Source: Planctomycetota bacterium | GTDB lineage: Bacteria; Planctomycetota; PUPC01; JACPCR01 | Length of the DNA: 64,000 bases | Reading direction: 5' to 3' | Assembly: GCA_027625095.1 (NCBI GenBank) | Contig: JAQBXN010000004.1 | Coordinates: forward strand, 86,785-150,784 | In this document: positions 36,467 to 48,372 of the stretch, one piece after another | Position numbering within the stretch: the first letter of the stretch is position 1 | Layout of the letters: each line of letters starts with the position of its first letter | Position numbers and translations under genes: made by a program | The notes under the pieces: model-generated | What the model was told of the DNA's origin: nothing | The model's input: only the letters and a program-made list of their open reading frames with translations | Database searches by the model: none

Positions 36467-36801
36467 CCACTCCTGCAGGCTCGCGGAGGAATGAGAATAT
36501 TGTCATTCTTGCCTGCCTGTTTCTGGGCATCGGCGCGGTTGGCCTTAAGGTATTCAGAAACAGTCGGCAAAGTCCGGCTTTTTCTTTGGAGCATGTCCAG
36601 CATAAAGTAAATCTTAACAGCGCCCCTCAGTGGGAGCTGGAAGTTCTGCCATCCGTCGGCCCCAGCAGGGCCGCCAAGATCGTTGAATACCGTAAGGCTG
36701 GCGGCAAGTTTCATTCTGTTGAAGATCTGAAGAAGCTGGACGACCGGTTCTCCGAGGACGACATCCAGGCGATTCGCCCTCATGTAATCTTCGGTGATTA
36801 G
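36463..36801 (+). CDS. ComEA-like helix-hairpin-helix protein
   Basis: This is 112 residues with one N-terminal membrane segment (about 10-30, IVILACLFLGIGAVGLKVF), a short linker and a tandem helix-hairpin-helix domain from about residue 45. VNLNSAPQWELEVLPSVGP and AAKIVEYRKAGGKF match the DNA-binding HhH of ComEA, the receptor that holds DNA outside the membrane in natural competence. Small ComEA-like proteins also occur without a competence role. It starts in an ATGA overlap with lutB, and uvrB follows after 52 bp in the same direction. Confidence 0.88.
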   Translation: MTTPAGSRRNENIVILACLFLGIGAVGLKVFRNSRQSPAFSLEHVQHKVNLNSAPQWELEVLPSVGPSRAAKIVEYRKAGGKFHSVEDLKKLDDRFSEDDIQAIRPHVIFGD

Positions 36802-36853
36802 CAGGGATTCAGATCCACCGCTGTTCGCCTGAACCATCAACCAAACCTCTCCC

Positions 36854-38893
<2,040 letters not shown>

Positions 38894-38964
38894 TAGTTAG
38901 AACTCCATTGATTCAACCCAGACGGAAGCAAAGATCGTCTGGCTTGGGACTTACCTGGCGCACC

Positions 38965-39759
38965 ATGAACAAGATTACTACCACTTTCCTATTGATTTCA
39001 TTCGTTTTGGCGAGGCCTGCATCCTCGTTCTTCAGTCTTGAGGAACTTGAGATCGCCCTGGCACACGAGCCTACAAACAAGCAACTCGTGATAGAAGTCG
39101 CACGACGATATCACGCTTTGATACTCAAAGCCCCGGACGTCGAAACCTGGAAGAAGGCCCTCAAGTACTATGATCTTTTGAATTCCGCATACAAAATCTA
39201 CCGGATCAAGCGGGGCGGACGTGTAGACCCGGTAGCTCTCGCCTACTACTCGAGCTACCAGATTCTGCGCAGTGTCGAATTGGGAAAGAAGGACTCAAAG
39301 CTCGCCCAGCATTATGCGGGGCCTGTCGTCTTTGGTCAGGCATTAGCCGATCTTGATTTGGCGCTACTGATGAATCCCACAGATCTGGAGATCCGAATGA
39401 TCCGGGGCCTGAACGGTTTCGCATACCCCGGAACGAATCGGCTCGTCAAGGGCGTGGAAGATCTGCGGTACGTAATTATGGCGGTCGAAGGGGATCCCAG
39501 GTTAGGAAAAGGGACGAACCTGCCCGAGCTGTACATCATCGCTGGGAAGTGCGCGCAGCGAGCAGAAGATTATCACCTGGCCGAGGGAATTTGGGCACGA
39601 CTCATCCGCAAATATCCGGAGACAGAAGAAGCGGAAGAGGCGAAGAAGCTGACAGCTCAATATCAGCAGAAGGCCAATTTTCAAAAGAGGGTGGAAAAGC
39701 ACCTTCTTAAGAAATGGGGGATACCCATTCCTGGGGAAAATCAAGCGAAGAATCAATAA
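38965..39759 (+). CDS. Exported helical-repeat (TPR-like) protein
   Basis: This is 264 residues from the ATG at 38965, chosen because it begins a signal peptide (NKITTTFLLISFVLARPASS). A longer TTG-started frame exists. The mature protein is alpha-helical with TPR-like spacing (LEIALAHEPTNKQLVIEVAR, then AGKCAQRAEDYHLAEGIWAR and a closing ETEEAEEAKKLTAQYQQKA), similar in layout to outer-membrane or periplasmic scaffold proteins. No enzyme motif is visible. It lies 71 bp after uvrB. Function unknown. Confidence 0.78.
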   Translation: MNKITTTFLLISFVLARPASSFFSLEELEIALAHEPTNKQLVIEVARRYHALILKAPDVETWKKALKYYDLLNSAYKIYRIKRGGRVDPVALAYYSSYQILRSVELGKKDSKLAQHYAGPVVFGQALADLDLALLMNPTDLEIRMIRGLNGFAYPGTNRLVKGVEDLRYVIMAVEGDPRLGKGTNLPELYIIAGKCAQRAEDYHLAEGIWARLIRKYPETEEAEEAKKLTAQYQQKANFQKRVEKHLLKKWGIPIPGENQAKNQ

Positions 39760-40155
39760 GAGATCTGGGACAGACGGCGATGGTTGGAGTGAAACCAGCC
39801 CAACCTCTGTTGTCCCATTAATCGAATGCACTCCGCCTGCTTCAAAAGCGAAAGCCATGACGAGCCACCTCAATCCAAAAGTGGGGCGTACATTGGTGTG
39901 CTCCGATGCCCTCCATCGGTCCTACCCAATCCGGCCAAGCATGTAGCCGTTTGGTTTTATACCCCTGCGTGGCAAGAGGTAGAGATTATTCTCCACACAG
40001 TTTTGCCCAATTGCTTTCACAGCTTCAGCAGCACCCATTGTCTCCCGATGATCGTCGCCCTCAGGCACTCTCACATATTGACATGGGGGCTCATCGCGGG
40101 GTGAGAGAATATGTTCAGTACGAGTTGAGCGTCGAAGACAACGTCTGTTTCGGGA
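39760..40155. other. Gene-free stretch next to recombinase remnant
   Basis: About 400 bp without a convincing gene. Short open frames on both strands show no recognisable domain, signal peptide or start site. It lies just 3' of the truncated tyrosine recombinase and may be the decayed remainder of the same element. That is an inference only. Confidence 0.5.
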
Positions 40156-40689
40156 TTACCATGATTGGATGTTGTTGAGTAGTCTGAGAGTCCTTCCTTG
40201 GCGGCTAACCTGAGAACTCGACAGAACTTGTCCGAATACCGTTACCGAATTATGTAACGTGCGCGTCGAAGAAATAATGCGTGAGACCCGTTCCACGCTG
40301 AGGACGACCGGCAACTTGGCCTCACTGGGTGCCCGGACATATTCCAACGCTGGCCAGTCGCCCCCGAGCAACTTGTCGAAGACCTGCCGGAGACCGGCAA
40401 TTGCAATCCGCATCGTTACCGCCGACCAGTTACTGACATTCTGGTGATGCACCAGGTATTGTTTGAGTGCATCTTCCGTTACCTCGATGGCCGGCTTATG
40501 GGAAAATGCCTCGAACATCCTGAGTTGGCGAACGTAGCATCCACAGGACCGATCCGAGTAACTGGCCAATTGAAGCGTTTCGTCCAGCTTCTGTTGGAAA
40601 CTGTCTCTGATAAACCTCCTGATAATGGAAAACGAAAAAGTCCGTTCCCGGGGGGTGTCTTTCAGTTTACAGTTGTCACAAAAGCCCAA
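40156..40689 (-). pseudogene. Truncated tyrosine recombinase, N-terminal SAM-like domain only
   Basis: This is a 177-codon frame whose first about 140 residues match the N-terminal half of IS91-associated or integron-type tyrosine recombinases. The visible parts are FQQKLDETLQLASYSDRS, the core ITRxx-like helix AVTMRIAIAGLRQVFDKLL and the diagnostic EAKLPVVLSVERVSRIISS. After TRTLHN the sequence loses similarity and stops 32 codons later. The catalytic domain with the R...HxxR...Y set is entirely missing, so the protein cannot recombine DNA. It marks an old mobile-element insertion between the uvrB block and the heparinase cluster. Confidence 0.8.
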
Positions 40690-40868
40690 GACTCACTCAC
40701 ACAGTTGCCGCGAAGCGGCTTCCTTGAACCAGAAAAATGCAGAGAACCGAAACGTTGATGCGATTTGAGCTTACGAGAAGCTATGATGTCCCTGCCCTCC
40801 CAAAGTTGGCCGAAGCCGTTTCGGTCGCTGATTTTTGACGTTCCCCTCGACTGGCTGAGTTAGCGATT

Positions 40869-43070
40869 TTGTCACCTGCCCCAGACATCCCTTTCATCAA
40901 TCAAGACGACCTTGACACTTGGCTTCCAAATCTGAGACGGAGTCATCCTCGACTGTTCTTTAACAGTGAAACCTGGCCGGCAGTCAAAGCGCGGGCACTA
41001 GGGGTTGCAGCAGAAGACTTCGAAAAACTGTTCGAACGGGTGAAGGGCTATCCGGATGAACCAGTGGGTGATTCGGGCGGGCCGCCATTCGAGAGCGAAC
41101 AGGAAATTGCCGGCCAGACCTTCATGATGCCAACGGCAAAGGAGGCCAGAGAATGGGGCGTCCAGGCGATGGAAACTGCATTCGTTTACCTGATTGGGGG
41201 TGAGAAGCAGTACCTCGAAAGAGCCCGAAGAATGCTGGAGGTGAGCGTTGGTGTTTACCATCAGTGCTACAGAGAGCGCCGGGCTGTGAACTGGTATTGC
41301 ATGTCAAGAGTCTGCGCGTTAGCAGCCTACGACTGGATTTGCAATGACCTCACTGAGGAGCAGCGGCACGGGATACTTTCACCGTTGTTGCGGCATATTG
41401 AGGATGTCCAGTCCGGGCCGGGGAAGCCGGCGATCCACGGCATCAACGACAGCGACCATAAGACCGGTTTTTATGGAGTCCGAAACATTCCCTGGTTCGC
41501 AGGGCTCGCTGGGTACGGGGACGGCATCGATGACGAACTTGCCAGCCGTCTGTTAAGGGCCGGATATGAAAACTACGGCCTCATGCTGAATTTCAGAGAA
41601 GCGTGCGCGCTCGATGATGGTGGCCTTGCTTCGACAACAACCGGGTACGCGCTGGGCGCGTATTCATGGGCTTCATTTAATCTCTTCCATACGTGGAGAT
41701 CTGCTTTCGGTCAGGACCTCGCACAGTTCTGGCCCCACATGTCGCTTTTCCCTAATTGGATTATGTGGAACAGGATTCCGGCGGAAGGGCACCCTTTGGA
41801 ATTTGGAAGCGGAGATACCTATCACGCGGACAACCATCTGCGGACCTACGCGCTCTATGAGCACATGTCACAGATCATGCATTTCTACGGGAAGTCACAT
41901 CCAAACTGTGCCGCGCTGGCGGCTCACATTCGGAACATAGTTCCTGAAAAGCCAAGCCTCACCAGTTGGCCTGTTTATCCCTTCCTCTTAACTGAATTGG
42001 AAAAGGCGCCGCCTGCTCAGCCCCCGGATGCTTCCGGAGCCGGGGCCCGTCACTTTGAAGGCATGGGACAGATCATCATGCGGTCGGGAACCGGGGCGGA
42101 CGCTACACGCTGCCTCTTCACCGTTTCAGGGCATGCGAGCAATCATAGGCACTACGATGAAAACAATTTCATCATTTATAAGAAGGGCTTCCTCGCTCTC
42201 GATTCTGGTACAAGAGCGCAATCCACGGACTTTCAACTTCGCCACTACTACGCGCAGACTGTTGCCCACAACTGCGTTCTGATTCACATGCCAGGCGAGC
42301 CGCAGCCGCCTTACTGGGGGCCGGCGTATGAAGGGCAGGAGGGAAGGCAAAACGATGGCGGCCAGACTCGAAGGGGATGCGGAAAACTTCTCGCCTTCGA
42401 GAGCAATGCCCATTTCACATACATTGCCAGCGACGCGACTGCATGTTACAGCGAAGAAAAATGTGAACTCGCGCTGCGACAGCTCATATTCCTTCCCCCC
42501 GACCATTTCGTGATTCTTGACCACGTGACCTCCACTGATCCGAGTTATCGAAAAGCCTGGCTGCTGCATACGCAGAATGAGCCCGAACTCACAGGCGATA
42601 CGTTTCGTTGCGACGAAGGTGATGGAAGGCTGTTTTGCCGGACGCTGCTTCCTGAGAGGGCCACGCTTACACCCATCGGCGGCCCCGGCAAAGAATTCTG
42701 GTCCAACGGCCGAAACTGGGAGCTGAACGAAAACTTCAAAGGACGCCTGCAGGAATTTGAGGAGAGAACCGGTAAAGCGATGTTGCTCGGCAACTGGCGC
42801 ATGGAAGTCTCGCCTGCCAAACCGGGCAGAGAGGACATCTTCCTGCACTTCATTCAGGTTGGCGTTAAAGACCTGGAAGCAATGACCAGCGCTGATGTTT
42901 TCAGAAGTGAGGACCAGGTGGAGATCCGGTTCAGCGAAGGTGAGCGAGAGGTGCGCCTCCACTTTAACCTCGCCAATGAAGCTGGTGGCCGAATTTCAAT
43001 CAGAGGTACGACCGTTGAATTTGAGCAGAATCTCGCCACGGATGTCATGCCTCAAAGCGGCGTGGACTGA
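40869..43070 (+). CDS. Heparinase II/III-like protein
   Basis: This is 733 residues. The N-terminal (alpha/alpha) toroid starts with HPRLFFNSETWPAVKARA. The C-terminal beta-sheet domain begins near residue 395 with GMGQIIMRSG, followed by SGHASNHRHYDENNFIIYKK, which carries the His/Tyr-rich active-site region of heparinase II/III and related lyases. It should cleave uronic-acid polysaccharide by beta-elimination. No ATG fits the conserved N-terminus; the best start is the TTG at 40869, with no clear Shine-Dalgarno and no signal peptide. The 5' end may be altered by the adjacent recombinase scar. Four bases separate it from the sialidase-like gene. Confidence 0.88.
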   Translation: MSPAPDIPFINQDDLDTWLPNLRRSHPRLFFNSETWPAVKARALGVAAEDFEKLFERVKGYPDEPVGDSGGPPFESEQEIAGQTFMMPTAKEAREWGVQAMETAFVYLIGGEKQYLERARRMLEVSVGVYHQCYRERRAVNWYCMSRVCALAAYDWICNDLTEEQRHGILSPLLRHIEDVQSGPGKPAIHGINDSDHKTGFYGVRNIPWFAGLAGYGDGIDDELASRLLRAGYENYGLMLNFREACALDDGGLASTTTGYALGAYSWASFNLFHTWRSAFGQDLAQFWPHMSLFPNWIMWNRIPAEGHPLEFGSGDTYHADNHLRTYALYEHMSQIMHFYGKSHPNCAALAAHIRNIVPEKPSLTSWPVYPFLLTELEKAPPAQPPDASGAGARHFEGMGQIIMRSGTGADATRCLFTVSGHASNHRHYDENNFIIYKKGFLALDSGTRAQSTDFQLRHYYAQTVAHNCVLIHMPGEPQPPYWGPAYEGQEGRQNDGGQTRRGCGKLLAFESNAHFTYIASDATACYSEEKCELALRQLIFLPPDHFVILDHVTSTDPSYRKAWLLHTQNEPELTGDTFRCDEGDGRLFCRTLLPERATLTPIGGPGKEFWSNGRNWELNENFKGRLQEFEERTGKAMLLGNWRMEVSPAKPGREDIFLHFIQVGVKDLEAMTSADVFRSEDQVEIRFSEGEREVRLHFNLANEAGGRISIRGTTVEFEQNLATDVMPQSGVD

Positions 43071-43073
43071 GGC

Positions 43074-44195
43074 ATGACTGATATTTTCCAATCAACCCAG
43101 GAAACCCGAATCATGAACCCGTTACCTATCTTCAATCCGAGCCCCGCACCGAATACGAGACAACAAAGTATTTTCTATGATCGCCATTCTTATTCCGCAT
43201 TCCCCCATGTGATCCAGCTCGAGGGCGACGAACTGCTCATAGCGTTTCGTCAGGCCCCAAAGGAAGAGAGAGTTCGGCACACTCACCCGCGCTCGGTCAT
43301 TACAGTCATTCGCTCCTATGATCTCGGTCAGACTTGGGAAACGGAGAGCGCAGGCCAGTTGGCTGCCGGGGGCGGACAGGAACTCGGCCTGATTTATCTC
43401 GGTAGAGGCAAAGTCGGCGGCGCGCTCGCCATGCATGAAGTGGTACCACCGGCAGAAGCAGAACGATCAAGGATTCCACACTCTCACGAACACGAATACG
43501 CTTTCAAAAGTACCGGCGCCTATTGGTGCTGGAGCGACAACTACGGCCTCACCTGGAGGCTGGATAACTCCATCCTGGTCGGTGAAAGTATGCAGGCATG
43601 CGCGCCCCCCGTAAGACTCTCGGATGGCACTCTGATGATTCCGGCCTACTGCCCAATTGGACGCGCCAAGGCCAGTTCTGCCGTTCTGTATCGATCCGCA
43701 GATGGTGGCCGGACCTGGTCTGATTTGACCGTCATAGCAAGAGGCACCCCGAGCACCCGCCATTACCACGAACCCGTTCTTATGGAGCTTAAGCCCGGGC
43801 ATCTGCTCTGCCTGCTCCGCTTTGGTAGTGATGATAAATGCCCGCGGGGCATCTTCTGGCAGAACGAATCGTTCGATAATGGCAAAACCTGGACAACCCC
43901 GAAGCAGACCCATATCACCTCCGGCGCCTGCCCCCGAATTCTGAAACTTCGAGACGGACGTCTCCTGCTTACCTACGGACGACGATTCGAGCCATACGGT
44001 ATCTACGCTTCATTGAGTGAAGACAAGGGCGCCACCTGGAGCGAAACCTGTTGGCTCCTGCGCAAGGCCCCCGACGGCGACCAGGGCTACACCTCCTCCA
44101 TCGAATTGAAAGATGGAAGTATCTTCACTACAAGCTACGCAAAGAACGCCCGCGGCATCACAGGCATTACAGGGACGTTTTGGAATTTGCCGTGA
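43074..44195 (+). CDS. BNR-repeat sialidase-like protein
   Basis: This is a 373-residue six-bladed propeller with at least five Asp-box repeats: SYDLGQTWE, SDNYGLTWR, SADGGRTWSD, SFDNGKTWT and SEDKGATWSE. Exo-alpha-sialidases and many sialidase-like hydrolases of PVC bacteria have this layout. A full sialidase active site could not be confirmed by eye. No signal peptide is present, so it is probably cytoplasmic. GAGG lies just upstream of the ATG at 43074, and the gene is almost contiguous with the heparinase-like gene, so the two are likely one operon for oligosaccharide breakdown. Confidence 0.88.
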   Translation: MTDIFQSTQETRIMNPLPIFNPSPAPNTRQQSIFYDRHSYSAFPHVIQLEGDELLIAFRQAPKEERVRHTHPRSVITVIRSYDLGQTWETESAGQLAAGGGQELGLIYLGRGKVGGALAMHEVVPPAEAERSRIPHSHEHEYAFKSTGAYWCWSDNYGLTWRLDNSILVGESMQACAPPVRLSDGTLMIPAYCPIGRAKASSAVLYRSADGGRTWSDLTVIARGTPSTRHYHEPVLMELKPGHLLCLLRFGSDDKCPRGIFWQNESFDNGKTWTTPKQTHITSGACPRILKLRDGRLLLTYGRRFEPYGIYASLSEDKGATWSETCWLLRKAPDGDQGYTSSIELKDGSIFTTSYAKNARGITGITGTFWNLP

Positions 44196-44235
44196 GAGCT
44201 GAGTTACCGGTCGCAAAAGCATAATCGAGGTTTCC

Positions 44236-45249
44236 ATGTCTAAGACTGAAGCTGAATACCGGGAACAGATCTCCCAGTTCATTTCCGATTTCAATAGTCT
44301 GCGCGAGGAAGTAGCGAAGATGATCGTCGGTTATGAGGATGTCGTTGAAAAGACGCTCATTTGCCTCTTTGCCGGTGGCAATGTCCTTCTCGAGGGTGTG
44401 CCTGGACTTGGCAAAACAATGCTTGTGCGGGTTCTTTCACAAGCGCTCCATTGCGAATTTCGCCGTGTTCAATTTACCGCCGACCTGATGCCCACGGACA
44501 TCCTCGGAACGAACATGATCGTGCAGCATGGCAATCGCAGGGAACTGGTCTTTCAGAAGGGCCCCATCTTTACCCACCTCTTACTGTCTGACGAAATTAA
44601 TCGTGCGACACCGAGGACGCAGTCCGCTCTGCTCGAAGCGATGGAGGAACACAGTGTTTCGGTGGGCACACATACCTACACGCTCGAAGAACCGTTCTTT
44701 GTCCTTGCCACGCAGAACCCGATTGAGCAATCCGGAACCTATCCGCTCCCGCAGGCCGCGCTGGACAAATTTCTCTTCAAACTGATTGTCGGGTATCCGA
44801 ACTTCGATGAACTTGATGAAATCATTGCACGCACCACCCGTCAGGAGATGCCGGAGATCCGGGCCGTCATGAGTCGGGAAAAGGTTCTTGAAATGCGGGC
44901 TCTCGTTCGCGAAGTGCCGGTGGCTTCGCACGTGGAGCGCTATGCCGGGCGGCTTGTGCTCGCATCGCATCCCGATAATGAACACGCTACCGACATGGTT
45001 CGACGCTATGTAAAAAATGGCAGCAGCCCCCGCGGGATTGTGGGCCTGCTGCTGGGGGCAAAAGTCCGGGCGCTGCTCAATGGAAGATTCAGCGTGGCCT
45101 GCGAAGACATTCAAGAGGTCGCACTCACGACGCTCCGGCACCGCCTGCAACTGACCTTCGAAGGACAGGCCGAAGAAATTCCTGCTGACCGTATCGTTGA
45201 AAACATCATCGAAAACACCCGAGAAATGGACGCCAGCGACGCTGCGTGA
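44236..45249 (+). CDS. MoxR family AAA+ ATPase (copy 1)
   Basis: This is a 337-residue cytoplasmic AAA+ chaperone-like ATPase. The Walker A is GVPGLGKTMLV near residue 55, the Walker B is [20 protein letters not shown], sensor 1 is [20 protein letters not shown], and the lid domain has GSSPRGIVGLLLGAKVRALL. MoxR proteins help assemble or activate partner proteins, usually with VWA-domain and DUF58 partners encoded nearby. None is present in this window. A second MoxR gene follows after 12 bp. Confidence 0.95.
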   Translation: MSKTEAEYREQISQFISDFNSLREEVAKMIVGYEDVVEKTLICLFAGGNVLLEGVPGLGKTMLVRVLSQALHCEFRRVQFTADLMPTDILGTNMIVQHGNRRELVFQKGPIFTHLLLSDEINRATPRTQSALLEAMEEHSVSVGTHTYTLEEPFFVLATQNPIEQSGTYPLPQAALDKFLFKLIVGYPNFDELDEIIARTTRQEMPEIRAVMSREKVLEMRALVREVPVASHVERYAGRLVLASHPDNEHATDMVRRYVKNGSSPRGIVGLLLGAKVRALLNGRFSVACEDIQEVALTTLRHRLQLTFEGQAEEIPADRIVENIIENTREMDASDAA

Positions 45250-45261
45250 AAGGAAGAATGA

Positions 45262-46245
45262 ATGAGCATCACTGACCAGGAAATTGAGAGATTCCAAAAG
45301 ACTTTCTCAGAACTGAAATCCGAAATGCTGAAGGCTATTATCGGCTGCGACGGTATCGTCGAAGACCTCCTGGTCTGCTTTTTCGCAGGTGGCAATCTAT
45401 TGCTGGAAAGCTCGCCGGGGCTTGGCAAGACGCTCATCATCAAGACCCTGGCCCAGGTTCTTGATCTGAAATTCAACCGCGTTCAGTTCACTCCCGATCT
45501 GATGCCGTCGGACATCATCGGCACGACCATCGTGATGGAATCCGATGAAGGGGAGAAAGTTTTCGAATTCCAACCCGGCCCTGTCTTCACCCAGATTCTG
45601 CTCGCTGACGAGATCAATCGGGCGACCCCAAAAACTCAGTCGGCGCTGCTCGAAGCCATGCAGGAAAGGATGGTCTCAGTTGGAGGTAAGACCCATCAAC
45701 TGGAGCTTCCTTACTTTGTACTGGCCACGCAAAACCCTCTCGACACCGAGGGCACCTACAGCCTGCCCGAGGCGCAAATCGACCGATTCTTTTTCAAGCT
45801 CTCGATCGAATTTCCGGACCTGAACAATCTGCAGCGGATCGGTGACATGGCGTCCGGCAGCGCTGTGGTGAAGCTGAATAAAATTATCGGTGGTAAGGAA
45901 GCGCTGGAACTGCAGGACATGGTTCGTCGTGTTGAGGCCGGCAAGGAAGCGACTGCGTTTGCTATCCGCACCGTCCTTAAGACGAATCCGGCCAGCTCCG
46001 AGGGAAGCGATAACGCGAAGAAGTTTCTCCGTTACGGTTCGAGCCCGAGAGGCGCCCAGGCGCTTACTCTTGGAGGAAAAGTCCGAGCCTTGATTGACGG
46101 TCGGGGCTCCGTGGAGCCAAAGGACATTATTGCTGTCAGCAAACAGATTCTGAGCCATCGGCTCATCCTGAATTTTGAAGGCGAGTCCGAAAATATCCGG
46201 CAGGCAATCCTGATCGAAGAAGCCGTGGCGGAGTTGAGTGCCTAG
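45262..46245 (+). CDS. MoxR family AAA+ ATPase (copy 2)
   Basis: This is a 327-residue paralogue of the preceding gene, sharing the same motif order: [12 protein letters not shown] (Walker A), [19 protein letters not shown] (Walker B), [20 protein letters not shown] (sensor 1) and [20 protein letters not shown] (lid). The spacing of 12 bp and shared orientation suggest one transcript and perhaps a hetero-oligomeric ring. The copies differ clearly outside the motifs, so the duplication is not recent. No DUF58 or VWA gene follows; next is a Gfo/Idh/MocA oxidoreductase after 170 bp. Confidence 0.95.
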   Translation: MSITDQEIERFQKTFSELKSEMLKAIIGCDGIVEDLLVCFFAGGNLLLESSPGLGKTLIIKTLAQVLDLKFNRVQFTPDLMPSDIIGTTIVMESDEGEKVFEFQPGPVFTQILLADEINRATPKTQSALLEAMQERMVSVGGKTHQLELPYFVLATQNPLDTEGTYSLPEAQIDRFFFKLSIEFPDLNNLQRIGDMASGSAVVKLNKIIGGKEALELQDMVRRVEAGKEATAFAIRTVLKTNPASSEGSDNAKKFLRYGSSPRGAQALTLGGKVRALIDGRGSVEPKDIIAVSKQILSHRLILNFEGESENIRQAILIEEAVAELSA

Positions 46246-46415
46246 CGTGGTGGCCCTGGGGATCCGCGAAGTCTTATGTGAGATGTCTACTCCCAGGCAA
46301 CTGATATGGCCGCCTTCTCCCGAAGGCAAATCTGCACTCTGGAGAGCGCAGTCACCGGAATCTACGCAACCGTTGAAATTTACATAATCGAGGCAACCGA
46401 ATCAGGAATCACAGC

Positions 46416-47396
46416 ATGAGCACCCCAATCCGATGCGGCATCCTTGGCACAGGCCATCCTCACGCAGGAGGCAAGGTTAAGACGCTTCTGGACTCCGACA
46501 ATTGGGAAGTCGTCGGAATCCACGAACCCGACGAATCGTGGAAAGCGCGCACGGCAGATCGCCCACCTTTTAATCAAGTGCCCTTCGTAGATGCGGATAC
46601 GCTGCTTGCCGACGATTCCATCCGGATGATCGCGATTGAAAGTGAGATCCAGCAACTTCTGCCGCTCGGACGCCGGGCGATTGAGGCGGGCAAGCACATC
46701 CATCTTGATAAGCCGGCCGGAGTGGAACTGCCTGAATTCAAAGAACTCATCGATCTGGCTAATGAAAAGAAACTGATCATTCAGATGGGTTACATGTTCC
46801 GCTACAACGAAGGATTCGATGTCGTGCGCCGTGCCGTTCATGCCGGCTGGCTCGGCAACGTGAATTACATCCACTGTGCGATGCTTTCTGATATTAATCC
46901 GCAATCCCGGAAAGAGATGGCTTTTCATCCCGGCGGGTTCATGTTCGAAATTGGCGGGCATCTCATCGACATGGTTGTTCTCCTCCTCGGCGCTCCGCAA
47001 AAGGTGACTCCGTTCATTCGGCATGACGGAGATTTTGAGGATGATTTTAATGACAACACTCTGGCTGTTCTGGAATACGAGCACGCCATGGCATTGGTAG
47101 AGACGTCAGCTATTGATACCAGCGGCATGAAGCGAAGGATGTTCGAAGTGGTGGGTGACAAGGGCACGATCATCGTGCAACCTCACGAGGCGCCTGTGGT
47201 TCGACTCCATTTGAAGGAATCTGCCGGCGGATACGCTGCCGGCTGGCATGACATCAAAGTACCCTTTACCGGCCGTTACATTCTGGACATGGTGGAACTT
47301 GCCCGTTGCATTGATGGCCGGCAGAGATTCCCATACTCAACCGACCACGATTACGCCGTTCAGGAAACGCTGCTTAAGGCCTGCGGCGTTCTTTAA
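46416..47396 (+). CDS. Gfo/Idh/MocA family oxidoreductase (copy 1)
   Basis: This is a 326-residue NAD(P)-dependent dehydrogenase acting on a sugar, inositol or similar polyol. The Rossmann motif at the start is CGILGTGHPHAGG. The usual EKP turn is HLDKPAGVE here, and the catalytic-site helix has FEIGGHLIDMVVLLLG. The C-terminal alpha/beta sheet domain is complete. Together with the following paralogue it may oxidise sugars released by the upstream heparinase-like and sialidase-like enzymes. The substrate cannot be named. Confidence 0.92.
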   Translation: MSTPIRCGILGTGHPHAGGKVKTLLDSDNWEVVGIHEPDESWKARTADRPPFNQVPFVDADTLLADDSIRMIAIESEIQQLLPLGRRAIEAGKHIHLDKPAGVELPEFKELIDLANEKKLIIQMGYMFRYNEGFDVVRRAVHAGWLGNVNYIHCAMLSDINPQSRKEMAFHPGGFMFEIGGHLIDMVVLLLGAPQKVTPFIRHDGDFEDDFNDNTLAVLEYEHAMALVETSAIDTSGMKRRMFEVVGDKGTIIVQPHEAPVVRLHLKESAGGYAAGWHDIKVPFTGRYILDMVELARCIDGRQRFPYSTDHDYAVQETLLKACGVL

Positions 47397-47415
47397 TCTC
47401 ACCACTATTTTCAAA

Positions 47416-48372
47416 ATGAGTAAAACCAAAATCGCATTCATTGGTGCCGGTGGACTCGCCAACAACGTGCATTATCCCTCGATCGACATAATGGAGGACG
47501 TTGAGCTTGTCGCTATCGCTGAGCTGAATGACGAGCGGCTTCAGCAGACCGCGGACAAGTATGAAGTCGAGGGCCGTTATTCGGATTACACAAAGATGAT
47601 TGATGAGACCGAACCGGACGCGATCTACATCATCATGCCGCCGATGTATCTGCATGACCTTGTGATGGGATGCCTCGAGCGCGGCCGGCATGTCTTTGTG
47701 GAAAAGCCTCCAGGCATGACCGCCTATCAGACTGGCACCTGGGCCAGGCTTGCTGAAGAAAAAGGCCTGCTCACCATGTGCGGATTTAATCGCCGGCACA
47801 TCCCCTGCCTTAAGGCGGCAAAAGAGCGCATCGAAGCAAAGGGCCCCATTTATCAGTGCCGTGCCACTTTCATAAAGAATGGAAAGGCATCCGGCTATTA
47901 CAAAGGTGCGATCGATATTCTCACCTGCGATGCCATTCACGCAGTCGATTCGCTGCGCTGGCTGGGCGGTGAGGTTGTTTCCCTCGCCAGCGACATCGGC
48001 CACTTTGAATCTGAAGCTCCGAACGCGTTCAATGTGCTCATGAAGTTCGAATCGGGTGCCGTTGGTTTTCTGAATACAAATTGGCGGACGGGAGGCCGCG
48101 TTCACAGTTGGGAAATCCACGGCAGTGGTATCTCGGCATTCGTTGATCCGGATCACGAAGGAGCCCGCATCCACGAGGACAACAAACTCAATGCCGACCT
48201 GATCAAGCCCAAACAAAACGATGACGACCCGATGCATCTCTGGTTCGGCTTCTACCAGGAGGACCGCCACTTTGTGGATTGCGTTCAGTCCGGCGAAACG
48301 CCCATCACTCACTTCGGGGATGCGGTCAAGACGATGGAACTCGTGCAGCGGATTTACAACGGGCAGATCTGA
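47416..48372 (+). CDS. Gfo/Idh/MocA family oxidoreductase (copy 2)
   Basis: This is 318 residues from the ATG at 47416. The longer frame would overlap the previous gene by about 150 bp and lacks a start signal. The N-terminal Rossmann motif is AFIGAGGLANNVHYP, EKPPG is present, and the catalytic region is DILTCDAIHAVDSLRWLGG. It is a distinct member from copy 1, with only 19 bp between the genes. Two such enzymes in tandem are common in sugar or inositol catabolism clusters. Confidence 0.92.
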   Translation: MSKTKIAFIGAGGLANNVHYPSIDIMEDVELVAIAELNDERLQQTADKYEVEGRYSDYTKMIDETEPDAIYIIMPPMYLHDLVMGCLERGRHVFVEKPPGMTAYQTGTWARLAEEKGLLTMCGFNRRHIPCLKAAKERIEAKGPIYQCRATFIKNGKASGYYKGAIDILTCDAIHAVDSLRWLGGEVVSLASDIGHFESEAPNAFNVLMKFESGAVGFLNTNWRTGGRVHSWEIHGSGISAFVDPDHEGARIHEDNKLNADLIKPKQNDDDPMHLWFGFYQEDRHFVDCVQSGETPITHFGDAVKTMELVQRIYNGQI

